Positions 47,165-59,559 of a stretch of DNA of 64,000 nt are shown here, in pieces. Both the position numbers and the translations under genes were made by a program. Source of the stretch: Oikopleura dioica. Taxonomy: Eukaryota; Chordata; Appendicularia; Copelata; Oikopleuridae. How positions within the stretch are numbered: the first letter of the stretch is position 1; each line of letters opens with the position of its first letter. The stretch covers positions 7,300,157 to 7,364,156 of the forward strand of contig OU015566.1 of NCBI GenBank assembly GCA_907165135.1, given 5' to 3'. The notes beneath the pieces are model-generated. The model had not been told where the DNA came from. It ran no database searches and worked only from the letters and a program-made list of their open reading frames with translations.

Positions 47165-48065
47165 ATACAAAATATCAATCTACTTAATGACTATAAGAAT
47201 TTTTTGGAAAATATTATGTCGCTAACATTGGCCCTTCAGAAGGAGAATCTCCTTCTGTTTATTTGTTTTGGAAATCTCAGCAAACAAATATGCAAACAGA
47301 TATGCAATTGGATCGACGGTGAGAATAGTAAAAAATAGCAAAGCTTTTTTCGTGAAATGATTGTAAAGAAAACAACGAAGATTACTGCAAATATGAGTGT
47401 TTCGATATTTGCAATAAAAACGCTAATTGCTACACTGGTTACGGCTATAAGGATGAACGATATGGATGGACCTGCAACTGGATACCTTCACAAGGATTTA
47501 CATTCGTGCATGGCAAAGAATTGCAATTCTGGTTTTTTCTTTCAATAAATTATGTTTAGCTTCACGATCATCTGAAGTCAAAGAGAATCTTTTTGTCTTC
47601 AGAAAGATTCACATGCGAGGATATGCTGAAACGATGAATTACCATAAGAATATATTTTGCCCGAAAAATTTTTTTGGTAATTCATCAAACACTAGAAAGG
47701 CACACGCAGGATATTCATAGCAATCAAATGTGCTCGCTTCGCTAGAATTCGCAAACACTTGAGAATATAAGCTTCCCAGTTTCGATGAGTTGCCGGGATT
47801 ACGAGCACAAGTGCATATTTGGGCTCGTAGTCGAAGGGGAAAGAGTGAAAACGATCTGTCAAATTAACAACATCCTTTTCCTAGCCGATCATTTCTAGCC
47901 TAAGGATGGACGTCGTCGTCGAGGAAGATGTGAGTGTACCGACCCATTCACGAAGGAATCCAAGAAAGCACGGAAGTCATCGATCAGAACTTTTTCTTTG
48001 GAGACATGAGAATCTTTTCGGACGGAAAAATTGAAGAGCAATTTGTTTGCAACCTCTTGGCCAAA
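47165..48065 (+). pseudogene. Truncated astacin paralogue
   Basis: Copies of exons 2-5 of the astacin gene at 50294 (for example CKYECF, GYGYKDE, SSEVKENLFVFRK, EEQFVCNLL) lie in order, but exon 1 with the signal peptide is deleted. A 55-bp mini-palindrome (47633-47687) interrupts exon 4. The sequence ends before the protease domain, where the next duplication unit begins (48066). It lacks the hAT stack, so it shows the unoccupied form of that site. No functional protease can be made. Confidence 0.85.
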
Positions 48066-48148
48066 CGACGGTGGACTATTTGTTTTTTTATTGGAAACAG
48101 TTTCAATGAAATTCTCAAAAAATAAAACATATGCAGTGTTCAGGGTTC

Positions 48149-49762
48149 TCAAAGAGCAAAGAACAGAAGGCTAGCAATAGCAAGTCCGAAGGCAAATGCA
48201 TCGTTTCCAGACTGCGCACCATTTCCGGAATCGACGCCACTTCCGGCTCCGTCTCCGTTGATGAAGAAAGCTCCCTCTTGGTGAATTGTTTTAATAAGAA
48301 AATTGCTGTTCTTAGCGGGAGAACTTCTACCAGCTCGAGTCGAGAAAAGATTGTCGTATCGGTTGGGGCATTTGTCGGACAGGTGGCAAGGTGAGCCAAC
48401 AACCGACTTTCCGAACACATCAAGAGGGCACAGGACCATCTCGCATGAGTATTTGATCTTAAAAATTGAGACTTTTTTCTTGAAATTAAAGTAGACCTAC
48501 CATTGCGCCGTTAGCACCGCTAGCTGCATTGACTTTCAGGTTGAACTGATCCTTCACGTATGTTTTGACATTTGATGTCCATTCGGTCCTGCTAGATTTT
48601 TGCGAGTACGTGAAGATTTCGTTGTCAATGCAGCCGTCATTTATAAATGCGAAAGTTCCCGACGGGTTGTCTTCGTAGATAGGACTCCCATCATTGTTCT
48701 CGCTGATTTTTCGGTAGTTGTGACTTGTGCATTCTCTAAAAATAAAGAATAACATCAAAAAAAATCGTATAATATTACCTGAGATGCATGATATGAGACT
48801 GGAGTCCATCGCTGGCCTCGTGCTTAGCTTCGATGTAGAGACCGTTGTTTTCAAACTCGTCATCGAGTTCGATAACACTTCCATCGTACTCGTCCGAAAA
48901 TTGTGGATCGTTGTAAGCGGTGAAAATGAACGGGATCTGGCCTTCATACTCCACGTAATTGTAGTTTCTGTTAGATTGTGGATTAGGATCGACCCAGCCG
49001 TGATCTGATGCTTTCAGTCGGCATTGGAATTGGTTAGAAACGCCGCCCCGTAGGATGCGCTCATCGCCGAATTCGTTAATAAACCAGTAATCATCGAATC
49101 CTATTTAATGGAATATCATTGTTTGAAAGAATATGACTGAATTTACCGATGTAGAAGTCGACGATATAGGTCAAGCCATTTATGTCACTGATGATGTGAC
49201 TGAAGTCGAACTCATCCTTGCAATTTGGGTCGTTGACATTTTTATTGAAACGGACCTTATTGCCATTTGCGATCACTTCGCCGACGCATGTACTGTTGCT
49301 GAATTGCTTGAAGGCAGTTTCAGGCACGTGCTGATCGTGCTTGGTTTTGGAAATGAGAGTCATTTTTCGTTTTTCATCGTCGTCGTCAGGTCCATCAACC
49401 CAGGGCCGTCTGTTATCGACGATAGCATCAACGTAGAAATTGCCTTCACCATCGAACGCGCAAGTTAGTCCATGACCTAACGGGTCGCAGAAATACCCAT
49501 TAAGGCCGTAAGTCTCGTGTCCAGAGCCATTTTCCTTACTTCCTTGTTGGGTAAAGACAGCATAGTTCGTTTCAGCTGGACAACCACTAGCAGTTACACA
49601 ACCGTAGGCAGCACATGAGTCCGAAACAACGCAAGCGTACTCCCCTGAGCATTTCATCTCGTCGGTACATACGGCTGCATCTGGGTACAAGTAGCTGCGA
49701 ACTTTGTTGCAGTCGGTTTGCGCCGAAGAAAGAGTCGCTAGTGAAAGTGCAAAAAAATTCAT
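48149..49762 (-). CDS. Zona pellucida (ZP) domain protein, copy 2
   Basis: Four exons, 49762-49147, 49100-48779, 48735-48501 and 48457-48149, match copy 1 exon for exon (616 and 322 nt are identical lengths) and give 493 residues. Signal peptide, acidic middle, ZP cysteines and hydrophobic C-terminus are kept. The basic cleavage run of copy 1 is changed to STRAGRSS, so the consensus furin site is weak or lost. A Gly/Ser-rich insert precedes the C-terminal hydrophobic segment. It may therefore stay membrane-bound or be cleaved elsewhere. It is the ZP half of the second duplication unit, divergent from the intact astacin gene 530 bases away. Confidence 0.75.
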
Positions 49763-50293
49763 ATTTTCTGCTTTTTTTTTTGAAGATTCTGCGAAGCAGA
49801 ATGAGAAATGTGAAGTTAGCTGCTCCTATATATGGAGATGAGTGTTTATTTTATTTATTCGTATCTGGCGGAAGAAAATGGTTGAATTTCACACGGAAAT
49901 TCTCATTCCATGAAATAAAAAAAATTATACTCTATTCAGTCTTTATCCACTCTTGTGCATAAAAAAATCTGCTGCAATTAAATTTCATCATAGGATTATA
50001 GGACCTCCTATACTGAATAGCCTATTCACTTTCCTTTCTTTGTTGCGAAATTATTAAACCGGCGGTTTCCAATGAATAAACATGCAAAATATCAATCTTC
50101 CTGATGAGTATAAGAGTTTTTTTAGAAAATATTATGTCGTTAACATTGGCCTTTCAGAAGGAGAATCTCCTATTATATTTAAAATGTTATTTGCTTTGAA
50201 AATCTCAGCAAACAAATACGTTTCGATGAGAATCTACTTAGTTACTACTTAAGAAGTAAGAAAGAGAGCTTTCACTCATAAATTCAACTAAGA

Positions 50294-53200
50294 ATGCGTA
50301 AAATACCGCTGATTTTTATTCTTCATGGGACACTTGCGACCTGGGAGAGAGGATGTCCAGATTGCAACAAAGATAATGTGTATGGACGGGATTGTAGCCG
50401 CGGTCGTTTCTGTACTGATTGCTTAGAGAATTATGTCGAGTCGTTTGATCCATCTAAACCGTGAGTGAGCTTTTTGAAGTCGAGTTTTTACTGAAAATTT
50501 AGAACAACTGTTGATGTTCCTGTCGATAAATATGCGATAGGATCGATGGTGAGGATAGTAAAAGGCAGCGAAGGGTAATTTATAAAGTTGAAGATATATA
50601 TTTGCCTATTTATAGAGACATTATTCGTGAGAGATATGATTGTAAAGAAGACAACGAGGACTACTGCAAATATGAATGCTTCAATATTTGCAATAAAAAC
50701 GCAAATTGCAACACTGGTTACGGCTATAAGGATGGACCAGGGGTCTAAATTCGCAGTGCGAATTCGCTTTATTGCGAAGCGATGCGAAGCGAAGCGAATT
50801 CGCTTTCGCTTCGCTTCGCACTGGAGAGCAGAATTCGCTTCGCTTTCGCTTCGCAAAAATTCCCAAATTTTCGCATAGATTTTCGCACATCAAGCGACTT
50901 TGCTATTCGGAAATTTTTTATATAAGAGTTGGAGTGGGGCATTATTGATGCCGTTATAAATTCAAGTTTTCTCAGTCTTCTGAAGACGAGTCTAATGGTG
51001 GGTCTAACTATCAATAAATCCAAGGATTGACTGGTTATCAAGCTGGTCCTACCCCGGAAAACACGTTGTCACCAGCCTTTTTTATTGTAAATATTATGCT
51101 AGAATATTTTTTGAATGATCAGAATGATCTTTATGAACAGGGATTATCTAGAATCGAAGATGATCTCATCTCCTATCGAGCAAGGGTGACCATTTGGGCA
51201 AGAAATCGTCGATTGGCCATCCGAATGCCAGGCCGAAATCAAGGGCCAAGAGTCGCGCCGTCCAAATGCCCGGTCGACCTGGTGATGGGATTTTCAATAG
51301 ATGAGGGCTAGAAAAATAAGTTTCGAGAGGCTTTTGATTCAGTTAGAGGAGCAAGAGAGCAAAAATAGTTGTAAAGAATGCGAATTTTAAGAATTTTCCT
51401 CGGCGCGGGCTAGACTGAAATGCCCGAAAGCGTTGCATTCCCAGAAAAATCCGAACATGCCAAAATGCCCGAAATGCCCGCTTTTGCCCGGCCAAATTTA
51501 AGGAGCTGAGCCGTCCGAATGCCCGGCCGAATAGATTTTGCCCGAAAATTGTCCGTTTTCCCCGACTTCCCGATGCCCGAACGGTCACCCCTGCTATCGA
51601 GTTTATTGCTAATGTTGAATTTTCAACAGTTAGACCCACCATTCGGCATATATTGACGAGCTGAAAAAGGTACAATAACAGATTTTTTTGTAATTTTCTG
51701 CCCCAAAAATAGGTTTTTGAAATCATCTTTGCTTTTGAGTGGCTGATTGCTAAAGATTCTTGCCGAGAATGCGTTTCAATTCAAGCGAAAAAATTTTCGC
51801 TTTTTTTCGCAATTTTTAATGATATTTCGCTTCGCTTTCGCTTCGCACATGGGCGAACGATTCGCTTCGCTTTCGCTTCGCAAAAAAATTGAAAAAATGG
51901 TTTGCTTTCGCTTCGCTTTCGCACTAGGATTTCGGCTGATATTTAGACCCCTGGATGGACCAGATGGATGGACCTGCAACTGGGTACCTTCACAAAGATT
52001 TACATTCGTTCATGGAAAAGGTTTGTAATTCAAGTTTTTTTTTCAAAAATGATGTTTAGCTTCACGATCATCTGAAGTCAAAGAGAATCTTTTTGTCTTC
52101 AGAAAAATCCACATGCGAGGATATGCTGAAACACTCAAAAAGCGCGCGCATGATATTCACTACAACCAAATGTGCTCGCTTCGCAAGAATTCGAAAACAC
52201 TTGAGAATAAAAGCTTCCCAGTTCCGATGAGTTGCCGGGATTACGAGCACTTGTGCAAATTTGGGCTCGTAGTTGAAAAAGATAGAGTGAAAACGGTCTG
52301 AAAATTTAAAAACTTCCTTTTCCTAGCCGATCATTTCTAGGATGGACGAAGATGCGAGTGCGCCGACCCATTCAAAGTTCACGAAGGAATCCAAAGAAGC
52401 ACAGAAGTCATCGATGAAAACTTTTTCTTCGGAGACATGAAAATCTTTTCGGACGGAAAAATTGAAGAGCAATTTGTTTGCAACCTCTGGGCCAAAAATT
52501 ATGAACGATATAAAAATGAAAATATGGAAAGGAAAATAAACATGCCGGAAAGTATTGGAGGCAACAGATGCAATTTGAGAGCAAATGTAAGATTTTTACT
52601 TGTTAATAATCAACTTTGACTTTTTTCATTCAAAAGCCAATGATGGCAAATTTATGGGACGACTACTACTGCGACGGTGGCTACCTGATTCCATACGAAT
52701 TCTCTGAACAATTTCCATTCTTTGAAGAAAAAAGAACAATCACCAGAGAGATCAATAAAGTCAAAGAAATACTCAAAAACAATACTCAAATAAGACTTAC
52801 TCCTGTCAACGAATTCCTCAGAAAAACCGGCCTTAAAGATGCCTTCGCCGACCGATCGATCAACGAGATGAACTGCAAAAACACAACTCACATGTGTCAC
52901 AAAATTACATTTTCCAACAACGGAATGGCTTGCTCCTCGCTTGTCGGGAAAAATGGAGGAATGATGGCTCATTCGATTGACTTGGGCGCTAAATACTGTC
53001 ATACTCCGATCAACATTCTTCATGAGCTTTTACATGCTTTCTCCTTCATGCACGAACATACCCGGCCAGGTTCAGACATTAAATTTATTATTAATCATAA
53101 TCTGTATTTAAAAGATCGCGATGACTACATAATCATGCACCCGGAAAACTACCCCGAGAGGTTCGCTCACAACTTCGCTATTCTACCAACAGAGCAGTTC

Positions 53201-53792
53201 AACGCAGAAGCTAAATCTTACTTCGATTTTGATTCGATCATGCTTTACAGTCCTTCAGCGGGAAGTACTGGCGGCCCAACGTGGGAACCTCGAAGCGGAA
53301 ACTGGGAAATGTCCTCGAATGACCATATCATGTCCCCTGGAGATATAGAAACATTGAATAGCTTGTACCCAAAGAAGTTCGATGATTTCTGTTACAAGCC
53401 GAATTTCGAGCCTCCTACTGTTCAACCGACTCCGCCAAGACCAGCTTATGTTCCTTGCCCTATTCCTGACTTCAGTAAAGTTTCTTACAATCTTTGTTTC
53501 GCGAATGGGCTTCAAAAAGATTAAAAAAAGGTTTTTAGAAAATAATCATGAAGCCAGAAAAGATGAAGAAATAGCAAAAATTTGTAAAAATGACTGTCGT
53601 CGATTCTATCGCAATCAGTGCACAGGACCGTCCGGATACAGTGGATATTCTAGCAATTACAGATGTGACCCTTGCTTACTTCAGGATTTGACAGTAAGTC
53701 ATTCGTTCGTGTTATTTATTAATTATTTTTCCAAGGAAAATTCGAACTGTAAAACATCTTGCTGCGCAAAAATTCAAAATATTTTCCAATAA
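50294..53792 (+). CDS. Astacin-family metalloprotease with hAT stack in exon 3
   Basis: Exons: 50294-50460, 50503-50574, 50616-50740, (insertion), 51964-52020, 52060-52295, 52341-52586, 52637-53474, 53539-53693 and 53736-53792, phases agreeing, about 650 residues. There is a signal-like N-terminus (MRKIPLIFILHGTLA), Cys-rich modules (CKYECFNICNKNANC, CECADPF), then an M12A protease with HELLHAFSFMHEH (about 430) and Met-turn SIMLYS. The usual Gly of the zinc motif is Ser. The C-terminus is a Cys-rich region (CKNDCRRFYRNQC, CKTSCC). Translation depends on removing 50741-51963. A GG-AG intron (CCAG|GGGT...CCAG|ATGG) would remove it in frame; otherwise the gene is broken. Secreted astacins cleave matrix or egg-coat proteins. 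Confidence 0.75.
50994..51643. mobile_element. Second element nested in the first
   Basis: Inverted ends AATGGTGGGTCTAACT (50994-51009) and complement (51628-51643). No clear target duplication. Confidence 0.65.
51181..51593. mobile_element. Third element nested in the second (hAT-like)
   Basis: Ends CAAGGGTGACC and GGTCACCCCTG with a perfect 8-bp duplication CTATCGAG (51173-51180, 51594-51601). The interior has GCCCGAATGCCC-type repeats and no coding frame. Confidence 0.85.
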
Positions 53793-54351
53793 AAGTTCCT
53801 AAAATAAACCACGTATCAAAATTTTCTTGGCGATTTCCCACGTTACGTCGCTTTCAAAACACACTGTTGATTTTAGTAAATCAAACTCAGATCCACTCCT
53901 CAAATTTGAAGTACAAAAGAGGGCATTGTTAAATTCTCAAGACAAAAAAGTTATAAAAGTTAATTTCTCAAATCTTCCTACAGGAGGACTCAAAACCATT
54001 TCATAATTATGAGCCTCTGTCTCTAGAACGCAGCTTGCTTACGCTTTTTTTTGGAAATCAGGAAGTCAGATAAGAACGCTCTATCAAGGTAACGGCGAGA
54101 AAGGTTTTCTAACCTGTTTTTAATTTTTAAAAATAGAATTTGTTCCCGCTAGCTTTTGATAATATTTTCATCCCTCGTAAACAGCGCTCCATCTTCCCTC
54201 GGGCGAATCCAAGCTCAATCATCCCTCAAAGGATTGGGCTCCTGACTTATTCTAGCGAATGCAGCTCACTTAGATTTTCGGATAAGCGACAGTGAAAAAA
54301 GCAATATAATTTTAATTTGTTGGCTTTTCCTCTTTTACCCCTTTGTCAAGG
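53793..54351. other. Intergenic region
   Basis: AT-rich with the astacin polyadenylation signals (AATAAA near 53788 and 53804). Nothing else supported. Confidence 0.5.
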
Positions 54352-54864
54352 CTAGCTAACGATGGGACGTGTGAGTTTATCATGACGCAGATTGATTTCG
54401 ACTTGTTTCAATTGAGCCAAGTCTAAATCCTTTCGAACTTGAGAGCTTGACAAATTGCGAAGACGTTGAACGATCCTGATCCCTTTTCTCAGGTTTAGAT
54501 TTTTCAACATTCGAATTTTTTTTATGAAGATCAATGATTTTTCCTTCGAAAAAAGCCGAAAAAACCGTGTAGTAAAGTTGAAATAGAGAAGAATAGAGTT
54601 GGATTCCAAAGTCATTTTTTCTAGACCTTCGTTGTTTTAGCACCGACGTTGCTATGCCCTAAGGCGTGAGCCTTCAAAACGCCCAACACAAAAGTAGTGG
54701 AAATTTCTTTTGTCCGTTCCACTTCGTCATCTGTGTCTTTTCAGGCTTTTTTGGCGGAGAGAGCTGACTGATTGCGGCACTGAAGAGCGCTGACTCGTCG
54801 CTGATAGAACCTGGGAAGCCAAGCGAAACGATAGATTATCCTCATTCACAGAGAAAGCGGACAT
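54352..54864 (-). CDS. Small protein, unknown
   Basis: Three exons, 54864-54795, 54736-54627 and 54543-54352, join in phase across 58- and 83-nt GT-AG introns into 123 residues starting MSAFSVNEDNLSFRLASQ. The middle (EISTTFVLGVLKAHALGHSN) looks well structured. The tail is basic (LRNLSSSQVRKDLDL). Both donors are weak (GTCAGC, GTCTAG). Without the second intron the protein would end at GAKTTKV. It starts 26 bases from the plus-strand SLC44 gene, so the two are head to head. No family recognised. Confidence 0.45.
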
Positions 54865-54890
54865 ACACAAGAGCTTGAAAAAGAAGAAAC

Positions 54891-57800
54891 ATGGGCTGCT
54901 TTGGAGGCTGCGATAAAGACGATGGGAAGAAGGAGCACGATATCCGACAAGGTAAAATCTCATGTCTTTTACTAGCCGGTTTTCAAAGAAAAAATCGACT
55001 TTAGAATAAAAAACATAAACTGAAAGAAAAGATGAAAGATTAGATAAATGCTCAATCTTGTAAACAAATGCAAATTGCAGTTGTAGATCGTTTTACCGAG
55101 AAATTTGACCGAAAAGTTTTAAATACAAAAAGCTCTTCGTAGGAATATAATTGAATGAATAAGAAACAGTTAATTTATTTTCAAAAAACGTAATGCTCGC
55201 AGTATTATAAGCCCCGGAGTAAAGCCACACTGATTTTATGATGATTACTAGGTTAATTATTCCGCTTCGAATTTCAATGCTAAAGAAGCAGTTACATGTA
55301 GATAATGTTCGAGAAGGACACTGAAAAATTCGACCTCGATCTCGAGGATGAAAAGGAAGCCACACTAGAGCAATTACAATGGATACCTCCCAGTGAGCGA
55401 GCAAATATCTAATTGCGGATGGGAAAAATAATAGGCCGACCTTTTTAATGGCAGCGCATTGACAGATCTCGCAGTTAGAGCGCGATTTATCCCGTTAGAC
55501 ACAGTTCGTTTGACTTACATTCATTTCAGGGCCAAACCAAAAGCGAGGATGCACGGATATCCTTTGTGCGCTCTTCTTCATGGCTTTCGTGGCATTTTGG
55601 ATTGCGAGTGGTATCATGGCATTCCAGTCTGGAGACCCAATGATGCTTATTTATCCCACTGACTCGTATGGAAACCTCTGCGGCGACCCAAACAACAACT
55701 ACACTAGTGAAAAACCTTACTTGATGTATTACGACATTACTGCATGTGGCAATGTTGGTGACACTGTTGTAAAGTAAGATTTCTATACAAACGTTATCTT
55801 ACTAAAAACGAAATCATAAATTATTTTTAAGCAACGGTCAATGCGCGACGCACCAGTCCTGCAGAGCCGAATGCCCGTCGGAGTTCTGGTCATATTGGAC
55901 TGATGCGTATCCTCTTATCACTGCTCAAGAGGCTGTGCTTGTAGGTGCAGGTCAAGACCCCAATGCGAATCCAATCTTAAATTGTGCCACTTCCGCGGAC
56001 ACTGTTGGTTGCGTTGATTTCACCAAGTTTATTTGCAAAAAACAGTACCAATCGGTAATCAACAATATCGTTTCTGGTACAACGAGTTTGGCCGAGGCGA
56101 AAACTCAGCTTGAAGAGTTGATTGAGTTTGGAGACTGTGCCGAGTACTATGTTCCATCCACTCCAGTCCAGCATAGATGCATGCCAGGAGTTCCAGGAGT
56201 TGACGAGGATGAGTTTGCGGCTAATATTTCAGGTATGTCTCTCGGGTACGAATTGATCGGTTAATTACACGGGAAACTAAAATTTATTTATGAATAGAAA
56301 CAATAGTGCTCAGAAAGGGTAAGATTTCATTGATTGTTTTGTAACATGCTGTTTCTCATGTGATGTCATTTGTAATCTTTTTAACATATGAAATTCATAT
56401 TATGGATTGACAACTTTCTGATATATTATCAAAAATATTTATGCCGTATAAACGTTAACACTACCTTTAAGCAAACACCAACGCTACGGAAGAAGGCCTC
56501 ATCGAAGGAATAAATGGACTTGCTAGCAATGCCGCAAGCGAAGCATTCGACATGGCCATGGCTGACATTCAGACCACGTACCCCGTCATTCTCCTTGGCC
56601 TTTCTCTCGCCATGGTTGTTTCTTTCACCTGGATCTTTTTGATGCGCTTCTTCGCAGCTGTCATTATCTGGGTCATGATTTTTGGCTTGTTTGGTGTCCT
56701 TGCTTTTGGAACTTACTACTGCTACACTCAATACGCACTTCTAAAGGGCATGGAAGTTGTCGGAGCAAGTTTGACTGCTGATTATATTGGAGGTAAGAGC
56801 CAATATCTCTGAGAATCCATATAATCAATTCATAGGTATGGCCCAGGCATCAGGAACAGTCGAACTTTGGCTCGCCCTCTTCATCATCGCTTGCATTCTT
56901 CTCGTTGTCTTCACCGTCCTCTTGCTCTTCTTCGCCAAGCGACTCCGAATCGCTACGAGAATCATTGGAGAGGCGTCAAAGGCTATTGGAAAGATTATGA
57001 GCTCCTTATTCTTCCCTCTCTTCACCGGAGTCATGTACATGGCTGTCACTGCTTACTTTGCTCTTACCTCCGCATACATCGCTACCAGCGCTGAAGCCAA
57101 ATTTCATCTTGAAAACAGAACTTCTGAAGGTAATTTCTTTAAAAATTCGCAATCTCTACTGATTTTTAGTCAACAATTCCGTCCTTTCCATTCCCTGCGA
57201 TATTCACGACTGGAACAGTGAAGACCACGAGCACTACGACAATCCCAATGTTACTTGCGTCTTTGACAAATACGTCGGAAACTACGCCTGGACAAACGAG
57301 ACCGTTTACGTTCATTTGGTCAACCTCTTCGGATTTTACTGGATGATGAACTACATCACCGCTCTTGGCCAGATGACTCTCTCCGGCGCCTTCTCTCACT
57401 GGTATTTCACCATGAAAAAGTCCGATCTGCCTGCATTCACTCTCTGGGCTTCCTTCAAGCGTACTTTCTATCACATCGGAACTATGGCTTTCGGATCTCT
57501 TATCATCGCCATCATTCAGATCATCCGAACCATCCTCAACTATATCGGTAAGAAAGCTGTTATTTTACAAATCATAAACTATTCAATTAAAGAGCGAAAA
57601 ACAAAGAAAGGAAACAACAAATTCCTCAAGGCAATCATCTGTATGTGCAAATGCTGCATGTGGTGCCTCGAAAACGTCTTCAAATATATCAACAAAAATG
57701 CTTATATTCTGACCGCAATGTACGGTTATAATTTCTGTAAAGCTTCATGCAAGGCTGTCAAGGTACGTTCAGCTCATTTCACAGGGAAAATATTTTTCTA

Positions 57801-58395
57801 GCTAATTATCGCAAATGCTGCTCGCGCCGCTGCCATTCTTGGCGTCACAACAGTTCTCCTTTTTATTGGCAAATTCGTTGTTGCTGCTGGATGCGCTTCC
57901 TTCACCTGGGCCTTCTTTGCTGGACAGTTTGGCGATGCTGAGACTAACAGGTAAAAAAATGAATCCAGCAAATCAGCATGAGTCTTTTTCTAGCTTCGTC
58001 CAGTTCATGAACTCCGATCCCGACAAAATCAACTACATCTGGTTCCCCACTGTCATCACCTTCATTGGTTCCTACGTCATCGCAGTTGGCTTCTTCAATG
58101 TCTATCAGATGGCCATTGAGTAAGAAATCTATAAAATTCTGTTCTTAATTTTTCTCTAGCACCATTTTCCTCTGCTTCTTGGAAGATTTGGAGCGAAATG
58201 ACGGCTCTGCTGAGAAGCCGTATTTTATGAGCAAGGCATGGCATGAAATTCTTCATAAATATGCTGTTTCATCGCGATTTTCGCTGAATTTTATGTATTT
58301 TTACAAACAAATTAATCAAGCCCTCAAAGTCCCTGATGAGTCTCCTTGGCAAGAAAAACAAAACCACTGGCGACAAAGAACTGAAGAAGATGTAA
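54891..58395 (+). CDS. SLC44A: Choline transporter-like protein (SLC44 family)
   Basis: Eleven exons, 54891-54951, 55530-55773, 55832-56232, 56472-56792, 56836-57129, 57170-57547, 57593-57762, 57802-57950, 57994-58119, 58160-58235 and 58330-58395, keep phase and give 761 residues. Family marks: [19 protein letters not shown] in the first helix, [11 protein letters not shown], the [15 protein letters not shown] segment, [20 protein letters not shown] near the end, and about ten membrane helices. A large Cys-rich extracellular loop lies between the first two helices. MGCFGG at the start could be N-myristoylated. The last intron is GC-AG; read through, the conserved end [10 protein letters not shown] would be lost. 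SLC44 proteins move choline or ethanolamine across plasma or mitochondrial membranes. The first intron is 578 nt. AATAAA at 58541. Confidence 0.93.
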
Positions 58396-58757
58396 TTATT
58401 TTTTTGTACTCAGCCTTTTTTTCTATCGTATTTATTTATCCATTCCACCATTATTCGCTTCAACCTTTTTCTATCTCTATCACATCTGTGAAGACATGTG
58501 TTTTCCAACCAAAGACAGACACCCAGTTCAATTATTATCTAATAAACAGAAATGATATCAATACCGTCTGAAAATGTTCCCTGGGAACAATTTTCTGCCC
58601 TCCTTGTTGTCTTCGATAAAGAATGAAATCAACAACGACAAATATTGTAATGCATTCTAAGTAAAGCTGATTTATTTGCACTTCTCAAATCGCTGAGTAA
58701 CAGGGGAGCAAACATACTTTCTCGAGTGTTCGTAGGAGATTTTTGTTTTTGAAAAAA

Positions 58758-59352
58758 ATGGTTGACCCGAAGAAGATCTTCGCTGAGTTTGACAGTGATA
58801 AGAGGGGGTATTTGAACAGAAAAGAGGTTCCAGATGCAATCAGATGCTGCGGACTGAATCCATCCGAGGAAGACATTATGAAAGCTTTTCGGTAAGATAC
58901 TATAACAACAAGAAAAGCAAAGAAAATTAAGGACAACAAATTGCACGACGACAAAAGTTCAAGAAAACCAGTTTCACTCTCTTGTCAAGGAACTTCGCAA
59001 AACTAGTCTTCCCGACGAAACTCGATTACGGAATGGTTAACAGCACTAAAAGTGTGAGCTACAACAAGTGATTGAGTATTAACCTTATAAAGGGCTGCAT
59101 TCAAATCACTTGAAGATGGTTCCGACTCTGGATTGATCCCAGCAGCGGATCTTTCTCACATGTTGAAATCGAAAGGGGAGAAAGTCTCCCAAAAAGTGAT
59201 CGACGATCTGCTCAGCCTCATTGACGTTGGTGTCACTACTGATATCGATTACGAAGGTATATAAACATTTTCTGAACCAAATTGGATCAGGTTCAATTCT
59301 AGAGCTCATCGCTCTCCTCACAGCTGACCTCGAAAAAGCCGCTGGATTCTGA
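58758..59352 (+). CDS. EF-hand protein, myosin light chain/calmodulin-like
   Basis: Four exons, 58758-58891, 58932-59030, 59093-59256 and 59303-59352, give 148 residues, the size of calmodulin or an essential myosin light chain. The first loop (FDSDKRGYLNRKEV) is near-canonical. The others are degenerate (NCTTTKVQENQF, LEDGSDSGLIPAADL, IDVGVTTDIDYEELI), as in light chains that have lost calcium binding. The second intron fits only as GA-AG (TTACG|GAATGG), giving DETRLRAAFK; the normal GT-AG options give a stop. AATAAA at 59380. It could be a light chain or a troponin C relative. Confidence 0.75.
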
Positions 59353-59559
59353 TAACAAGAACAAAATTCACTTCAATTGAATAAACAAGCAGTTAAATAA
59401 AAATAATTTGGCATTTTAATCTCTTTCTTTCTGGAAAACCTGTTTCTGTCTATTTTAAAGATATTTTATTGCCGTTGAGATCGCTCCATTTTATTGCGCG
59501 AATCTGCCCTTTCGTACTCATAGTAAATAAGTCGATAACAGAGAAACGCAACCTTGAAT

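Larger units (their letters stand above)
50739..51953. mobile_element. hAT-like non-autonomous element (outer)
   Basis: Ends AGGGGTCTAAAT and ATTTAGACCCCTG are inverted, with an 8-bp duplication GATGGACC on both sides (50731-50738, 51954-51961). The paralogue at 47 kb has no insertion. It carries runs of GCTTCGCTTTCGCTTCGC but no transposase frame. Confidence 0.85.
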
